A stretch of DNA of 64,000 bases from Macrosoma leucophasiata (GCA_036365455.1 JAWQUS010000002.1:744001-808000); one strand, 5' to 3'; shown: positions 19,081 through 31,422, numbered from the stretch's first letter. Program-made: numbers and translations. Notes: a model not told the origin generated them from the letters alone.

Positions 19081-20613
19081 ACGTCTATCAGATCATCCGG
19101 AAACAAAATAAATACCTACCAACTTCTTAAGCAGGCAGGGAGCCCAGTTACTTGTATTATGTCCTAGGTTACATATAGAGCAATCCAGGCAAAAGTGGGA
19201 CGGTACGGGCTAAACCTAAATGCCCCATTTACGTCCTATTGTATGACCACTGCGCTCCGTGCGAGCGAGACGCCCGTCTGCTCCACCTTGACCTACTTTT
19301 CCGAGCTCCGCCCACATACGGCGCCTTATTCAAAATAGTTCTGCTAAACATTTACAATGCAAAATTACAGCGAATTACTAAATGAAAACTATGTTTATAT
19401 TAAACTCAAACAATTTACAATAAGAGCTCGGAAGTGTTAAAGCATACATGCTTTGTTTTCTTTTTCGAAAAGGACAAGGGAAATAACAAAATTCTGATCA
19501 CATTCTTAGTTTCAAGTTGATACTTATCGCAATAAAAATACCAATACGTTTTTATTGAATTGAATAGATCAAGTTCACTCGGTAAATGATGTTTTTGCCG
19601 TTTTCTATGCAGTAATAAATAATTTTACATAGTAATTAGATAGGTATACATACGAACTGGTTTCCACAAGAATGAAGTTAGCCGCGATCCCTCATTGGTC
19701 GCCCTGACAAACGACCTTGCCGCATTTTTTATCAATAGTGATGTACGTTATTATTTCAGTGATTCGATAACTAACAACAGTACGTTATATTTTTTGCAAA
19801 TTAGCAATGAACCATGAAAGAGAAATGAAATTATTTTTAATCTATTGCATAGCTTCTGAGCGTCGAGACCGAATCCAGAAATTCCGTAACGAAAATACTA
19901 ACTAAACCTAACCTAACATAACACCTCCCACTCCGACTTTTAGTTTTGCCATTTATCGATGAATAGCAAAACTTTTAATGACTTTTTTTTTAATATCACG
20001 CTTGGCTCTTTAGTTCAGCAACTCGCCTCTAGGTGGCATTGGTTGTATCGGCTCAAAAAGTTGAATAAATATCAAAGGAAAAAATACTGCATATATCATT
20101 ATAATTACATGTTGATAAAAAATGTTATGCGATAGCTTTACCGCGGCAGTCTCCGAGTGCCACACGTCTTTTTTTTTTGGTGTATGAATGTGGCTATGTA
20201 GTGACAATTAATCGAAATCAAAAAAATCTATGACTGTTTTTACTGATTACAATGGTCAGTGTAATTTTTAAGTTTTGCTAGATATAGATTTTAAAATCAA
20301 ATGCCTACAAGCAACTGACGGCAGATTCCAAAGTATTAATCACGTACATGAATTTAGTAGGATGTCTGTAGCACGGCCAAAGAACACTAAAAATGTTGGA
20401 TACATGTTTTTTTGGCTCCTGCCAGCAAGGTATCCCTACTTAAAGAAATAAAATAAAGGGGATGGTCAAAAATGTACGAAGTTGTTCCCATCTAATACAG
20501 TTCGTAAAATAATAGTTTAAACTATTCTGAACAATTTCCGACTGTCAATTTTAGTTAATGTTTTGTAGTTTTTTCGTTTAAAAATAATTAAGTTTACACA
20601 CCTTCTACCACCC
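19081..20613. other. Intergenic DNA
   Basis: No gene found. A GC-richer patch at 19190-19330 and the string 'taccgcggcagtctccgagt' at about 20138-20158, followed by T-tracts, look repeat-derived but could not be classified. Confidence 0.4.
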
Positions 20614-20909
20614 ACTGGTGGTAGAGCTCCAGTGACGGAGTTCGCGGGCGTAGGCACCACCGCATTACCTAATACACTTGCCGCTAAATGGTAGTGTTCA
20701 GCACTATCGTGTTCCGGTCAGGTGGTAATGTACGGCCCTGTTATTTCCGGCACAGAGGCATAACACCTTAGACCTCAGGAGTGGTAACGCATCTGCATTT
20801 TGAACTTGGTCTTTGTGTGGGTGTCTATAGGCTGCAGTCATCACTTAACATCAATGTGAACTGCATGCTTGTTTATCACTTCCATTACATAAAAAAAAAA
20901 AAAAAAAAA
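20614..20909 (+). mobile_element. Family A retroposon, full-length reference copy
   Basis: 296 bp from ACTGGTGGTAGAGCTCCAGT to an A-tail of about 20. Internal landmarks used for all other copies: gcgggcgtaggcaccaccgc, taatacacttgccgctaaat, ggtagtgttcagcactatcg, gtgttccggtcaggtggtaa, aggctgcagtcatcacttaa and catcaatgtgaactgcatgc. The A-tail suggests retroposition. 'GGTAGAGC' near the 5' end recalls a tRNA D arm, but no B box is convincing. It has no coding capacity. Confidence 0.85.
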
Positions 20910-21045
20910 CACAAAATGGAAATACAAATATATGGCGATGGCGATTGACATTTTCTTGCCAAGTTTCTCATCTCATGTCAGTAGGTTCTTGAGTGTACAA
21001 ATTGCCATAATCAGTAAAAAGAACTCGATTAAACAATTTCATAAG

Positions 21046-21222
21046 AATCAGACACTCATTTATTCATTTAGGATGATAGGCACCTCTTATGACACGTTAT
21101 AAACAAACAAAATAAATTAAAGTGAATAACAATCGATACACATGCCCGCCCAACAAGCTAAAATATATTTAGTCAAGAATATCACTAAGATAAAACTAAA
21201 ATGTAAATAAGTATTTTCTACC
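21046..21222 (-). repeat. LINE 3' end with (GATTCT)n-type tail, copy 1
   Basis: The inverse complement matches 33270-33475: shared landmarks include acactcatttattcattta and 'aggcacctcttatgacacg'. The end is a short 'gattct' microsatellite. It is a 5'-truncated non-LTR retrotransposon end by its structure; clade unknown. Confidence 0.65.
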
Positions 21223-21493
21223 TCATCTTTGTTTTAATCAAATCAACTTTATTTTTCCTTAAATCTTTGAAATATTAGCTTTCTTTTGATGTACTGTACA
21301 TCCACTGGGAAGACCACGTTACAACTCCTTTGTATGTCGACCTTGAAAATTACCCCAGCCTCATTACTATAGACATAACTTGAGAGAACATGTATGGCAG
21401 CCTCCCAGTCACCTATTGATCTGAACCCCAACTGATGGGGTTGGAATTCGGATGACAGTTGATAAGCATAGATTGCTGGCTATCAAATACGTA

Positions 21494-21533
21494 GTGGCGG
21501 ACTAAGGAAGGGGGGGCTGAGGTAGTCCGCCAC
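21494..21533. repeat. Short inverted repeat GTGGCGGACTA
   Basis: GTGGCGGACTA (21494-21504) is inverted at 21523-21533 around a G-rich loop. A GC-rich, repeat-like stretch follows to about 21780. No transposon family could be assigned. Confidence 0.5.
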
Positions 21534-21816
21534 GGGCCTCCGGTTCTGAGGGCTTCCAAGGATCGACTGGTCGCTGGGAATCATGAAAGATTTGTAGATT
21601 TACGGAGGGAAATGTCTTTATTTTTTTCGCGCGTTTTTCATGCTGTGTTTTTAAGAATCTATTTACATACGGGAGGGGGCCCCTTAATTTTACTTCATGA
21701 CCTTTTCTTTCTTTTAGATCGTGCGTCACACTAGTGGGCCTCCAAATGCCAAATGCCACCCGGGCCCCTGGGGACCTTAGACCGCCAAAGAATAATAGAA
21801 TGCAAATACTTACTTT

Positions 21817-21882
21817 ACTGGTGGTAAACATCAATGTGAACTGTATGCTTGTTTGCCAATTTTAAAACTATAAAAAAAAAAA
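21817..21882 (+). repeat. Family A, internally deleted copy
   Basis: The 5' ACTGGTGGTA is joined directly to the 3' part (aacatcaatgtgaactgtat) and A-tail. About 220 bp of the middle is missing. Confidence 0.7.
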
Positions 21883-22415
21883 CTTAGTTTATTTTTACAC
21901 GAAAATGACAATTTGCAAAGATAGCACTTAGAAGATAAGGTTAAAATAAATCACTTTATTCAATTAATTAAGAAATATTGATTTGACTTGCTTCCCTAGG
22001 TGTATGTATTCAATACATCATTAAAAAAATATAAACCTATTTATATCGATAAACATAAGGTACATCACTAAAGTAATCAGCTGGTTGCTGTCAAAACACA
22101 GTAGCGCCAACCTAGCAACGTGACACTTGCAGATATATTCAGGTTGGCTATGCGCCATACACAACAGCCGCAGCGCAGTATCGACAAACGTTCACATAAC
22201 ATTTAGACGTAATAAGTATAGTGTCACTCCTCTTCTTATATTTTAGTAATTACACCATTCAAAACTTCATTTTCCTTCGTTTAACTTGTTTAAGTGTTAA
22301 GTGTATTCGTTGATGTTTTAATGATGTACAGTGCCGCAACCTTATACGCATTCTGAAGTAATTACGTAATGGGAATTATGCTAGAGAAGTTTATAGTTTT
22401 GCCCTGAAATTCAAC

Positions 22416-22533
22416 ATGGCCGCCGACACGGGAATGGATACTTGCCCCAGTCCGGAGATCACGGACTCTAGAAAGCGACCACTGGACGGCGATTCGGAGA
22501 ATGGAGACATCAAAAGGTCACACTTTAGCTCAG
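22416..22533 (+). CDS. ps: NOVA/pasilla-type KH splicing factor, first coding exon (partial gene)
   Basis: ATG at 22416 (context AACATGG) follows an in-frame TAA at 22359-22361, fixing the start. The exon encodes 39 codons plus one base, ending at donor GTAAGT. The motif DSRKRPLDGDSENGDIKR followed by SHFSS matches the N terminus of NOVA1/NOVA2 (DSRKRPLE...KR), which sits just before the first KH domain. Family role: nuclear KH protein binding YCAY clusters and controlling alternative splicing. The KH exons were not found in the window, so only the start of the gene is here. The identification rests on this short motif. Confidence 0.65.
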
Positions 22534-22944
22534 GTAAGTGCCGTGCGCGTCCGCCCGCCGTCTGTTTTATTCGATTGCGTATTTGGCGAGCGATGTTAAC
22601 ATTGACATAGCGAGCCGACCCTGCCGTACTATGTAATATACGTACCTAGCTATGGACTCCAACGAGATTCTTATCAGAATATTGCGCTCTTATCACTTTG
22701 ACCTATTTAATGACAATGCGGCTATTACGAGTCGAATATAGTGGTTTGTGTTAAAAAAAACATATCTAATGATAAGACTGGAGCTGTAAATTTAACGATT
22801 CAATGTATTTTGCGGCTCGGCCACGATATAATCGTGTTTTAATCGGAGTCGATAGATCGCGGCGCGCGTTAGGGGCGCGCATTGTTTTAATTTACGATAT
22901 ATTTCTAATGTATGCAATGTTAAATGATAGTCGTTGTTTTTTAG

Positions 22945-23001
22945 TTCAAGACTTGGTGACTGCCTTGCCCCTGGCCAACGGCCATGTCACGTCTCATTTC
23001 G
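22945..23001 (+). CDS. ps: Probable NOVA/pasilla cassette exon
   Basis: 57 nt between acceptor TTGTTTTTTAG and donor GTGAGT. Entering in phase 1 from the previous exon it reads VQDLVTALPLANGHVTSHF and leaves again in phase 1, so it can be included or skipped without shifting the frame. GC-rich codon use contrasts with its flanks. Homology was not recognised. Confidence 0.6.
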
Positions 23002-23133
23002 GTGAGTCGTCAGACTTCATCAGATCGCCCCTCATTGGCTTTGTGGTTGTTGGACGCGCGCATGCAGCAGGCGCGCTCTTCGCTGCACGGCGCTGCTGCT
23101 CACGCCCTTTTCCCGCACATTCTGTAATACCTT

Positions 23134-23222
23134 CTGTAAACTTCCCTCCAGCACTCAATGTCCCTTGGAACAATAAATCTGTAAACTTCCCTCCAGCACT
23201 CCATGTCCCTTGGAACAATAAA
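23134..23222 (+). repeat. 45-bp tandem duplication downstream of the cassette exon
   Basis: The unit at 23134-23178 (starts ctgtaaacttccctccagca, ends ggaacaataaat) is repeated at 23179-23222 with a single clear mismatch (caatg/ccatg). Confidence 0.9.
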
Positions 23223-24569
23223 CAGTTGTAATAGCTATGCTACCAGTAGTGTTTGAGGGCATGAGCAGCGGTGTGCAGTGTAGGTGTCAGCGTTTACAGT
23301 CAATCTCCATTGCACAGTAAACATGGCCTCGATGTCGTGAGCCTCGTACGTAGTTCACACCGACTCACTCATGGCTTAGTCGTTGCATCGTTGGTGTGAT
23401 CATCACCTAAATGTACAGATGTTGCATTACTATTTTTTGGTTTACTCGCATTATTACCTCTTCTTCGAGTTTTTATTTAATATTTTTTATCTCCACATCT
23501 GATCGCTTATTCGCTTAATTTGAGTCATTCTATCAACTAACCAATTGGATAACATTTATAAAAATAAAATTCATGATCATTGATTATAATTCAACTTTTT
23601 AATATCACAAAGTAAAGATAAGTAAATAGATTGGCACATACATGTACATCATCTTGATAAAATTAATTAGATATTAAGTTATAATTTAGTTGGTGTATGA
23701 GTTGAGTTAAAGTAGCAATCGGTGTGAAGGTGGGATGGTTGACAAGGTCATTGTCGACATAACGTTAGTCTAGTGCAATTCTGAGCTCCATCGCTTTAGG
23801 TATAAAGTTCTGTGACCGCTATTATTCATTTCAAGGTTGGTTAGTTAGTTTGAATCACAGAGAGGTTGCAAGTGTTTATTTTGTTTATGTTGCGTAATTT
23901 GTCGGAATTTATTCTCCTTTGAATATTTATATTTTGTATTTGTGATTTTTTTTTACATTGATGTGGCAATGATTGTAATGGGTTGTGAAGGATGAATCTT
24001 TTGTGATGGTAATAGACTCCATTCTATTCATAAATTGTATGTAACAGTTATTATCTTCTTGTCCCAGTGTATTTGTACAATGTCAGTATACCTATTTGTG
24101 TTAAGTGTATGTCGGAGTGTCAAGAGTCTAGTGTATATAAGATTTTGTTAGGATGTTAATTGATTGTGCAGGGGTATTATTCAATCAAAAAACCAATACT
24201 ATGAGTGTAAACAATGAATTAACCATCTCAATATACTGTGTAAACCAGTATCTCCTTGTTTTTAGGCGTAAAGAAGGGAATATCATTTTCTCCGTTAGAC
24301 TAGATCTTGTCTATTTAAAAATTATAGTCATTTTCTAAAGATGGTTAATTTATTATTTTCTAATGTCAATAATCCAAACCAAGCTTAAGGTATATGTTCA
24401 TTACCCAATTAATGACCATATGAAAATTTGGTATGAAGATAACATGTTATAGGTATAAAACTGAGAGTATTTCTTGAAACCAAATCGCAACTTATTATTT
24501 ACATTTTTATGCAAAATTGACATAAATCTGGTACTTCCGCCTTTTTAGCCAAGTTCACTAATATTGGGG
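23223..24569. other. NOVA intron, no recognised feature
   Basis: AT-rich sequence. No exon with matching phase and no repeat of a listed family was seen. Confidence 0.5.
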
Positions 24570-24871
24570 TTTTTTATGTAATGAAAGTGGCAAACAAGCG
24601 TGCAGTTCACATTGATGTTAAGTGATGACTGCAGCCTATAGACACCCACGCAAATACCAGAGGTCAAAATGCAGATGCGATACCACTCCTCAGGCCTAAG
24701 GTGTTATGCTTCTCTGCCGGAAATTTCAAGGCCGTACATTAATTACCCCCTGACTGGAATTCTATAGCGCTGAACACTACCATTTAGCGGCAAGTATATA
24801 AGGTAATAAAGGTCACTTAACATCAATGTGAACTGCATGCTAGTTCGCCATTTTCATGACATAAAAAAAAA
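24570..24871. repeat. Family A inverted pair
   Basis: A minus-strand copy (24570-24810, lacking the extreme 5' end) is directly followed by a plus-strand 3' fragment (24813-24871) with its own A-tail. The two 'catcaatgtgaactgcatgc' segments are inverted, giving a stem-loop of about 50 bp. The text after it (24873-24915) resembles the SINE tail. Confidence 0.75.
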
Positions 24872-25246
24872 CTTCTGCCTACCCCATCTGGTAATACACA
24901 CGTGACGTTTAATTCGGCAAAGGGATTGGTAACTTTTTAAAAAGTAGGCGACACAAATATAATGTGTACCGCCGCGACCCGGCTGTGCCGCTGCGGCGCT
25001 GCGCATGTGCCATTCGGCCACTCGACAATTACGAATGCGGTCGTTTCCGGGACTCACGAAACTCGCCTCAGGTTTTTTTTAGGGCAGAAACAACGCTCTT
25101 TTGAAGAGTGCATTTCTTTAGAAAAAGTGCAGTTATGCAGCCGCTGATTCGTATTTCAATCGACCGAGAATAGCGTCTGAGTGCGAAGTTCTTTTTTAGA
25201 ATTATTGGTACTTTAATGTAGACAGGCTATTGGCGTAATTTTGTAT

Positions 25247-25330
25247 ATTTTTTTATGTAAGTAAGGTGGCAAACAAGCATGCAGCTCACATTGATGTTCA
25301 GTGTTGACTGCAGCCCATAGGCATTTACAA
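25247..25330 (-). repeat. Family A, 3'-end fragment
   Basis: T-tract then ggcaaacaagcatgcagctc and 'gactgcagcccatag'; a 5'-truncated copy as expected for retroposition. Confidence 0.7.
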
Positions 25331-27029
25331 TGAAGTTTTTGAGGCAACCCGAAAGGACGTGTTTTCGCACTATTATTCTATTTCACTATACACGGGCACT
25401 GTTATAAGCCTTTAACAAACAAAATGCCACCAACTTTATTTAATATATCTTAAAAATGCACCAAGAAAATAAAATAAAATAAAAGCTTCACACGCCTATT
25501 TCGAAGTTCCCGCTAAAACTAAAAAAAAAAACGTTATTAAATAAAAATATGGACATAAAAAAATAACAACAAATAGGTACTTACACACATACGTTCGGTA
25601 AATAATATATAAACTAGCTAACTCGGCGAACTCCGTACCACGATCAGAGATTTTTCAAATGTGTATTTGGTATTATATTTTTTAATATTTTTTCACCCGA
25701 ACCTCCTTATTTTTAGGAGGTTTGGGTGAAAAAATAGTAATCTCTGATGAAAACATAAAACAAAGATTTATTCAATTTGGTGCGTCGCTTGGAAGTTACG
25801 CGCTTAGAAACATTTCGGTGGTTCATTTTTATTTATATAGACATAGCATTCCAGCATACCACATTCTCTGATTCTGAATAAAAAGAACAAGTACTTACCG
25901 ATCCAGTAAAAAAGTCGCAAACTTTTCCATTTACGGAAGGATCTCTTACTCTCAATCATCCGTTCATGTCCCTCCCCCTTCCTTATTTATCCTCGGTTAG
26001 GTTTTATATTATCTATATTGGTGGGCTTGCATCGAATCCTGGCTTTCGTTCAATACGTTCGTTTCCTATTCAAACAATCAAATGAAGTGACTCTAAGAAA
26101 TTAAAGAGAATTTGATATTTCGTTATCTATAGATTTGATTAGGACCCTTACTGATATTTTTTTAGAAAATATACAAATAAAGGACATAGTAGATCAGTGG
26201 CGAAATTACGAGTAGCATAAATTTGATATTTCGAGAGCTCAACTACCTCACACTATCGCATTTGTTTATGGATTATTTTTCTTATTTCATACCGAAAGTT
26301 ATAGGAAGAGTACTACTACTACTACTAAAGTACTACAAAACAAACAAAAGGGGCTAAAAAGCTACTCAAAAAAAATATTAAAAATAATAACAGAAAAAAA
26401 AACAAAAAAAGTATATGGCTTCGCTCAGTGAGTTACCCTGCGTACCAGTATCTCCTTCTATAGATCACGCCCCCGACGCTTCGGGGGCAGATAGGCCTTT
26501 GATGAGGACTTCCTCGGCTCCCGAACCATCCCCTTCCTCTATTACGCTTCACGTGCGGAGGGAAGGATGATGATTTTTCGTTCGAAGAGCCAAAGTAACT
26601 GCTTTAGAAGACATCTCAGTACCATGAATGATATGAAACTCAAATTCTGAAGTCATAGCAGTAAGTTTAGGCGGCATAAGCATCATGAATGATATTATTT
26701 AGGAACAGTAGTTATTTTCTCTATCTCTACTTCAGCAATTCTACAGTGACTAACATGCTGCCTAACCGCATAATTCCGAAAAGTGTCTCTTACCGCGAGT
26801 GCTGTACAAGGCGATTAGGAGAGAGGTAATTATAGGCCAAAGAGAAGCTCGGCTGCCTGTGAAGCCTTGACATTTGTTTTGAACGTTGAGGTCAAACACC
26901 GTCAAGTCGTGCAGGCGTGATTATCACCTTGATGGGTTTTAAATTTAACATCAATCATCGTAGTGGTCACTAACTTACCTACATACCTAATTCTCGTAGG
27001 AATTTCAAGAAATCCTCTCAGTGCACAAA
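25331..27029. other. NOVA intron, AT-rich
   Basis: Contains a hairpin at 25688-25736 (TTTTTTCACCC-AACCTCC inverted as GGAGGTTTGGGTGAAAAAA, one mismatch), a TAC microsatellite near 26313, and a GC hairpin at about 26469-26490 (GCCCCCGA/TCGGGGGC) within a GC-richer, probably transposon-derived patch to 26570. No gene seen. Confidence 0.5.
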
Positions 27030-27259
27030 TACACTCGCACGAGCACGCGACGGACATTCCGCCAAAATTCCATACAAATGCTTAATTTTGTCTCTATTAC
27101 ACAGACGTGATGTGTATTAGCACGTGCACCTGTGTGCGTAGCACGTAGAGAATACCAAACGTCGCCCATAAGAGGGGAGGAGTTTGGGTGAGGCGGGGAA
27201 ATCGGGCGGGACGTCGAAGTGTCCATTCTATACGTAGTATTATTACATATTCTCTGCTC
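27030..27259 (+). repeat. Interspersed repeat, copy 2 (ends ...TACATATTCTCTG)
   Basis: Second copy of the element at 16820-17056, with the same orientation and the same terminal sequence. Confidence 0.7.
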
Positions 27260-28072
27260 CAAGAAGCAGCTTTCTAAACCAGTAGCTTTGGCTGTGCATT
27301 CTCTGACAGTTACTCAGTGTATAGATCCCGCAAATCTTAAAAGCAAAGCCCCTATCTCAAAAGTTCAATCAAGAGACAACTTTGTCCTACACTCCTACAA
27401 TTAGAACAAAATGAGTAAGGTTGCAATTATTTTGTCCTTTAGGAGCAAGGCAAACGCGCTATATATCATCATGCTTTTATTAGTACGAGTTGTAATAAGA
27501 TGTTATCTCCAATAGTTTAAATTCTTGACGCGCACAGTGCATCAATTAGCAGTGCATTTGGCGCTCGCGTCGCCTACCACAATGTTTACATCTGAACTGC
27601 GACATTTGGCAATAGCGTATGATTTATTGGCGTCCATTGTCCCATTTGGACTAGAATGTGGAGTGCAGTGGTCCTTCTTGATTTACAGCTTCAATAACAA
27701 TAGTTTTGAGTTTGAGGTGAAATTTTGAGTAGAATTTAGAGCACATTATTACGTAATGCGCTGCCGAATGGAAACGTATTACCAGTATTACTACAATTAA
27801 TATAGTAGCTAGATTGAAATTCAATTTACTTTTTTTACTCCAGAATTTCACGATTTTGTTTTTGCGAAGGTACCTATAGAATAAAATTGAAGACTTACCC
27901 TGTTATTTATAAACGTATTTTAGCTAAAGTGTTGCTAATCTCTCCTTTGTCTTTTTCTATCCTGCAAATTTGACAATGCAACTGACAAAGACAAAGCATT
28001 CTATAGCTAAAACGTGTCTAATGTACGTTTATGAATAAGGGGGTAACTATTTAAATACGTCCAATTACTGTA
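27260..28072. other. NOVA intron, no recognised feature
   Basis: A 67-codon frame at 27525-27728 lies in a slightly GC-richer stretch but has no recognised similarity or splice context. Confidence 0.4.
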
Positions 28073-28208
28073 CACAGGGGCACAACAACTTAGGCCTCAT
28101 AGTGGGCAAACGCTTCAGCATTTTGACCTTCGGTTTTTGTGTAGACGTCTATAGGCTGCTGTCGTCACTTAGTATCCTTATGAAATGGTGGTTTGCATCC
28201 ATAAAAAA
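28073..28208 (+). repeat. Family A, diverged copy
   Basis: Matches the 3' half: acttaggcctca, gcattttgacctt, gtctataggctgctgtcgtc and a short A-run. It is more diverged than most copies, so presumably old. Confidence 0.6.
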
Positions 28209-28559
28209 TTGAGACGATTGATGGTTTGTGCATTTAGTGTTCACGTCCAAAAGCCTAGTTCCTACCTCATTCGTAACTACCGCAGTGATTTGCGCAACTA
28301 GCGTATCGATTCAACATACTACTCGCGCACCCATATCTTTAGGGTTCTTTAGTAAAATTGTGAAGAGTCGTTCGTTTTCTCGTGGGGTCACAAAAAACTG
28401 AATCAGTAAAAAAACTAAAGCAAAACATGTCAAATTTGTACGTACTTTAGAGTTTGGAGATGTTGAGAGATATGCGATTGAATATTATGTATTTTGCGAG
28501 AATAACATGCGCTTCTCTTTGCATTAAAAAGATATGAAATACGTATAGCCTAACCGGTC

Positions 28560-28735
28560 ATTATGGCAAGGTTTAAGATTATAAAACTACCGCCACTGGA
28601 TTCGCCAATCCGCGTCCCTAGCGTAGCGATTATAGCACATTCTCCCCAAAATGACACAACCCTGTTGTGGGCATCGTTGGAAAGGCTTGTCCAGCTGTGG
28701 ACGTCTTTTGGCTGAACTGATGATTCCTTCTTTAA
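28560..28735 (+). repeat. LINE 3'-end-like repeat, copy 1
   Basis: Shares gcgattatagca, ttctccccaaaatga, acaaccctgttgtgggcatc and a 'gtggacgtctt' end with 44505-44670. The end (ttggctgaactgatgat) looks like the terminus of a lepidopteran non-LTR element. Confidence 0.5.
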
Positions 28736-28963
28736 ACGCCGCGATAGCGTATGATTATTTTAATAACTAGCATATTATTATGTACCAAGTATATGTAATA
28801 AAATGTAACGTAATATATTATCAGTTTTTCCTTTCAAGCAATCTAAAAACCAATTGCTTCCAACTATCCGTTATGGATTGGATCAATCACGTTAACTAGT
28901 TGATTTCATCGCAGTTACGAAATTCCTCCGTTTTATAATGAATGACTAAACATACAACACTTA

Positions 28964-29099
28964 CGGCCAAATACTCAACCGTCACTTAAATCTAAGCGGA
29001 ACTTAAAAGTCATCTGTCTTTGTAAAACACGTTCAAACGATAGAGATAGCGCACATTTGAGCGTTGCTTAAAATTGAGTGACGTTTGAGTATTCGGCCA
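28964..29099. mobile_element. MITE with TTA duplication, copy 1
   Basis: 136 bp with inverted ends CGGCCAAATACTCAACCGTCACT and the complement of AGTGACGTTTGAGTATTCGGCCA, flanked by TTA at 28961-28963 and 29100-29102. A 3-bp TWA duplication and short GC-rich ends suggest a PIF/Harbinger-type non-autonomous element. Confidence 0.75.
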
Positions 29100-29376
29100 T
29101 TAGATGGCAATAATGAGGTAAGATGTACAAAACATTCGAACGATTAATAATATTTTTCCATGTAATAGGATGAGAGTCCATTGACATTTATCGAGCATTA
29201 TTATAGTCGAGAGGTGTCATTGAGCAATATAAACCCAGTGCCACTCAAAAGTAGCAGTAGAATGAATAGTGGTTTATACTATCGAATTCTTTCTGCCTTT
29301 AGAACTACCACCGGTGACCTAATTCCTTCGCTATTTGTTACTTGTTACCCTCATAATGAATTACTGATTATCCTCA

Positions 29377-29985
29377 ACGGAAATTAAGGTATGCGACCTA
29401 AATACTGGTGTCTAATCGTTTAAATGCGTTACCGCTAAGCCGGGATACGCTGATTAATATGTTTTAACCCCAACATCAAGCCACGAATCGCTACGGTATT
29501 CGTCTCCTTCCCTACTTAATGCTTTTCAGACGAACGTGTACAAATCGCTGTAATTAATCCTGAAAATACACACTGGATCAATTGCTTACTTTTCAACGGG
29601 TAACTGGTGTATGACGAATGAGGTTTTATGTCGCTACCATCTTTGAACCTTCCTATTATGGACAAATCTAATCAAGTTTTTCAACGCTCGTCCTTTGTTT
29701 GTAGCCAAAAGCAAAATTTTGAACGGAAATTACAGTATGTGACCTAAATGTTTCGGTTTCTAATCCATTTAAATACGTCACCGCTAAGCCGTTATTCGCT
29801 GATTAATATGTTTTAACCCCAAGTAACGTCAGGCCACCACAAATCGCTTCAGTAATTGCGTCTCCTGTCCTACTTAACGTTATAGCTGTAATTAAATCAG
29901 AAAACACACACTAGATTAATTACTTACTTTTCATTGGGTTATTTTAGTAGGTGATTAATGAGGAGCTGCTCCTACCTTGGACCTT
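29377..29985 (+). repeat. Diverged tandem duplication (about 345 bp offset)
   Basis: 29377-29660 reappears at 29722-29985. Shared strings are acggaaatta, gcgacctaaat/gtgacctaaat, accgctaagccg, 'cgctgattaatatgtttta' with accccaa, and acttacttttca. Divergence is considerable, so it is old. There is no coding frame. Confidence 0.75.
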
Positions 29986-30362
29986 GAAAATTGGAAATTC
30001 TTAATAAATATGTTAGTTTATCAACGATGCTTATTGTTTCTTTTTGTAGTTACTCTGTTGCCAAATTCCAAGATCTCTTGATTATAATGCAGAGTTTGAA
30101 AAATTGGTCATTCAATAAAGCTTGCTATTTTGTCAGCCCACTAGAATCGATAAGCAATCGATATGACCCTTCAACTTGTATTGGAGTGACGTAAGCGCCC
30201 AATCGTTAGTTGGTCCCAAATGTCAAGGGAATGTTTGGTTTGCAATCCAACTCTCACCAGATAGTCTTGACACGTGCTCAAAGCCAGCACTCGAGTTTAT
30301 CGACCATATTTACATTGATATTTCCATACATAACATGTCATGATTTGATTTTGAAGTGCTTA

Positions 30363-30489
30363 CGGTCAGATACTGAAACGTCACTTAAATCTAAGTAGGA
30401 CTTAAATCTTTTGTCTCTATAAAACATGAGCAAACGACTGAGATAGCGTATATTTGAGGTATTGCTAAAATTAAGCAAGTATTCGGCCA
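30363..30489. mobile_element. MITE with TTA duplication, copy 2
   Basis: Same family as 28964-29099. Ends CGGTCAGATACTGAAACGTCACT and ...AAGTATTCGGCCA, TTA at 30360-30362 and 30490-30492. Its right inverted repeat has decayed. Confidence 0.7.
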
Positions 30490-30492
30490 TTA

Positions 30493-31372
30493 GCAGCAGA
30501 TAGACTAACTAGGTCAAACGGCGAAGCTAGTCTCCTATAGAGCTCTATAAAAAAAGTAACTACCTGCATTAGGCCTGTATGCGTTCTTTGGGCGTGCAAG
30601 AAACGCAAGCGCGATTCGTGATCGTCGTATTTTGCTGCCTTGCGCCGCTCACACGCCCGAGGAACGCGCACACCTAATGTGGGGGAAGCCTTAAATGAAC
30701 AGATTTATTTGATTTTCCATTTAGCTTAAAGATATTATCATCTTTATTTAAAATCGCAGGCAGAGAGAGCGTACCGCCAAATATTTCTGTCTCTTTAAAA
30801 TTGTTATCAGAAAAGCCCTCAAGGCTCTATTTCTGGCTTGCAGAATTATTTTAAAAGTCAAGTTGTAACTACAATTCTAAATAGCGCAAGTCGGTCGGAG
30901 TCGCGGGGAGCTTATTGAATTTTGCGAACAAAAAAAAAGTAATACCGTCAACAGGGCGCGAGATCAAAGGCTAATGTTCTTTGAGTTGCAAGCACGTCCT
31001 ACTTTCTCCATGGCGGCACCCGCATAAAGTCACTGGAATTGAAAGCTTAAAATCAGTAGGTAAACCTCATCAAGTTAGATTCTGATAATATTCGAATGAG
31101 AATTGTGAGACCTCCAAAAACTACAAATAAGACGATTTTAACAATACAAAAACAGTTTTCTATACAAACAAAAGAATGAAAAGAAAAGGTAAAGTACGTA
31201 CAAATTGCTAAAAGATGAAACTATACTTCATAGTCATCAACAGCAATAATTTTAAGTCAGATGTGGACTTCGGTAGTTCAATTGGGAGAGACTTTCCATT
31301 TTCTTTAAAAATATTTCAATCGCATGTGTTATTGCGAAAAAGTCCAATAAAATGAAACAATTTTGTATGTAT
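30493..31372. other. NOVA intron, no recognised feature
   Basis: Mixed AT-rich DNA. A GC-richer part at 30560-30680 looks repeat-like but was not matched within the window. Confidence 0.4.
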
Positions 31373-31422
31373 GTAAACCCAATTAGTATTTACAGCAGTA
31401 TGTAAATACTAATTGGTTTTAC
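31373..31422. repeat. Near-perfect hairpin, 22-bp arms
   Basis: 31373-31394 is inverted at 31401-31422 with one mismatch around the loop GCAGTA. Confidence 0.9.

Noticed and set aside
22416..22610. Reading the first NOVA exon through to 22610 as one 64-codon gene
   Set aside because: The part after 22533 is intron: a consensus GTAAGT lies there and the family motif stops there.
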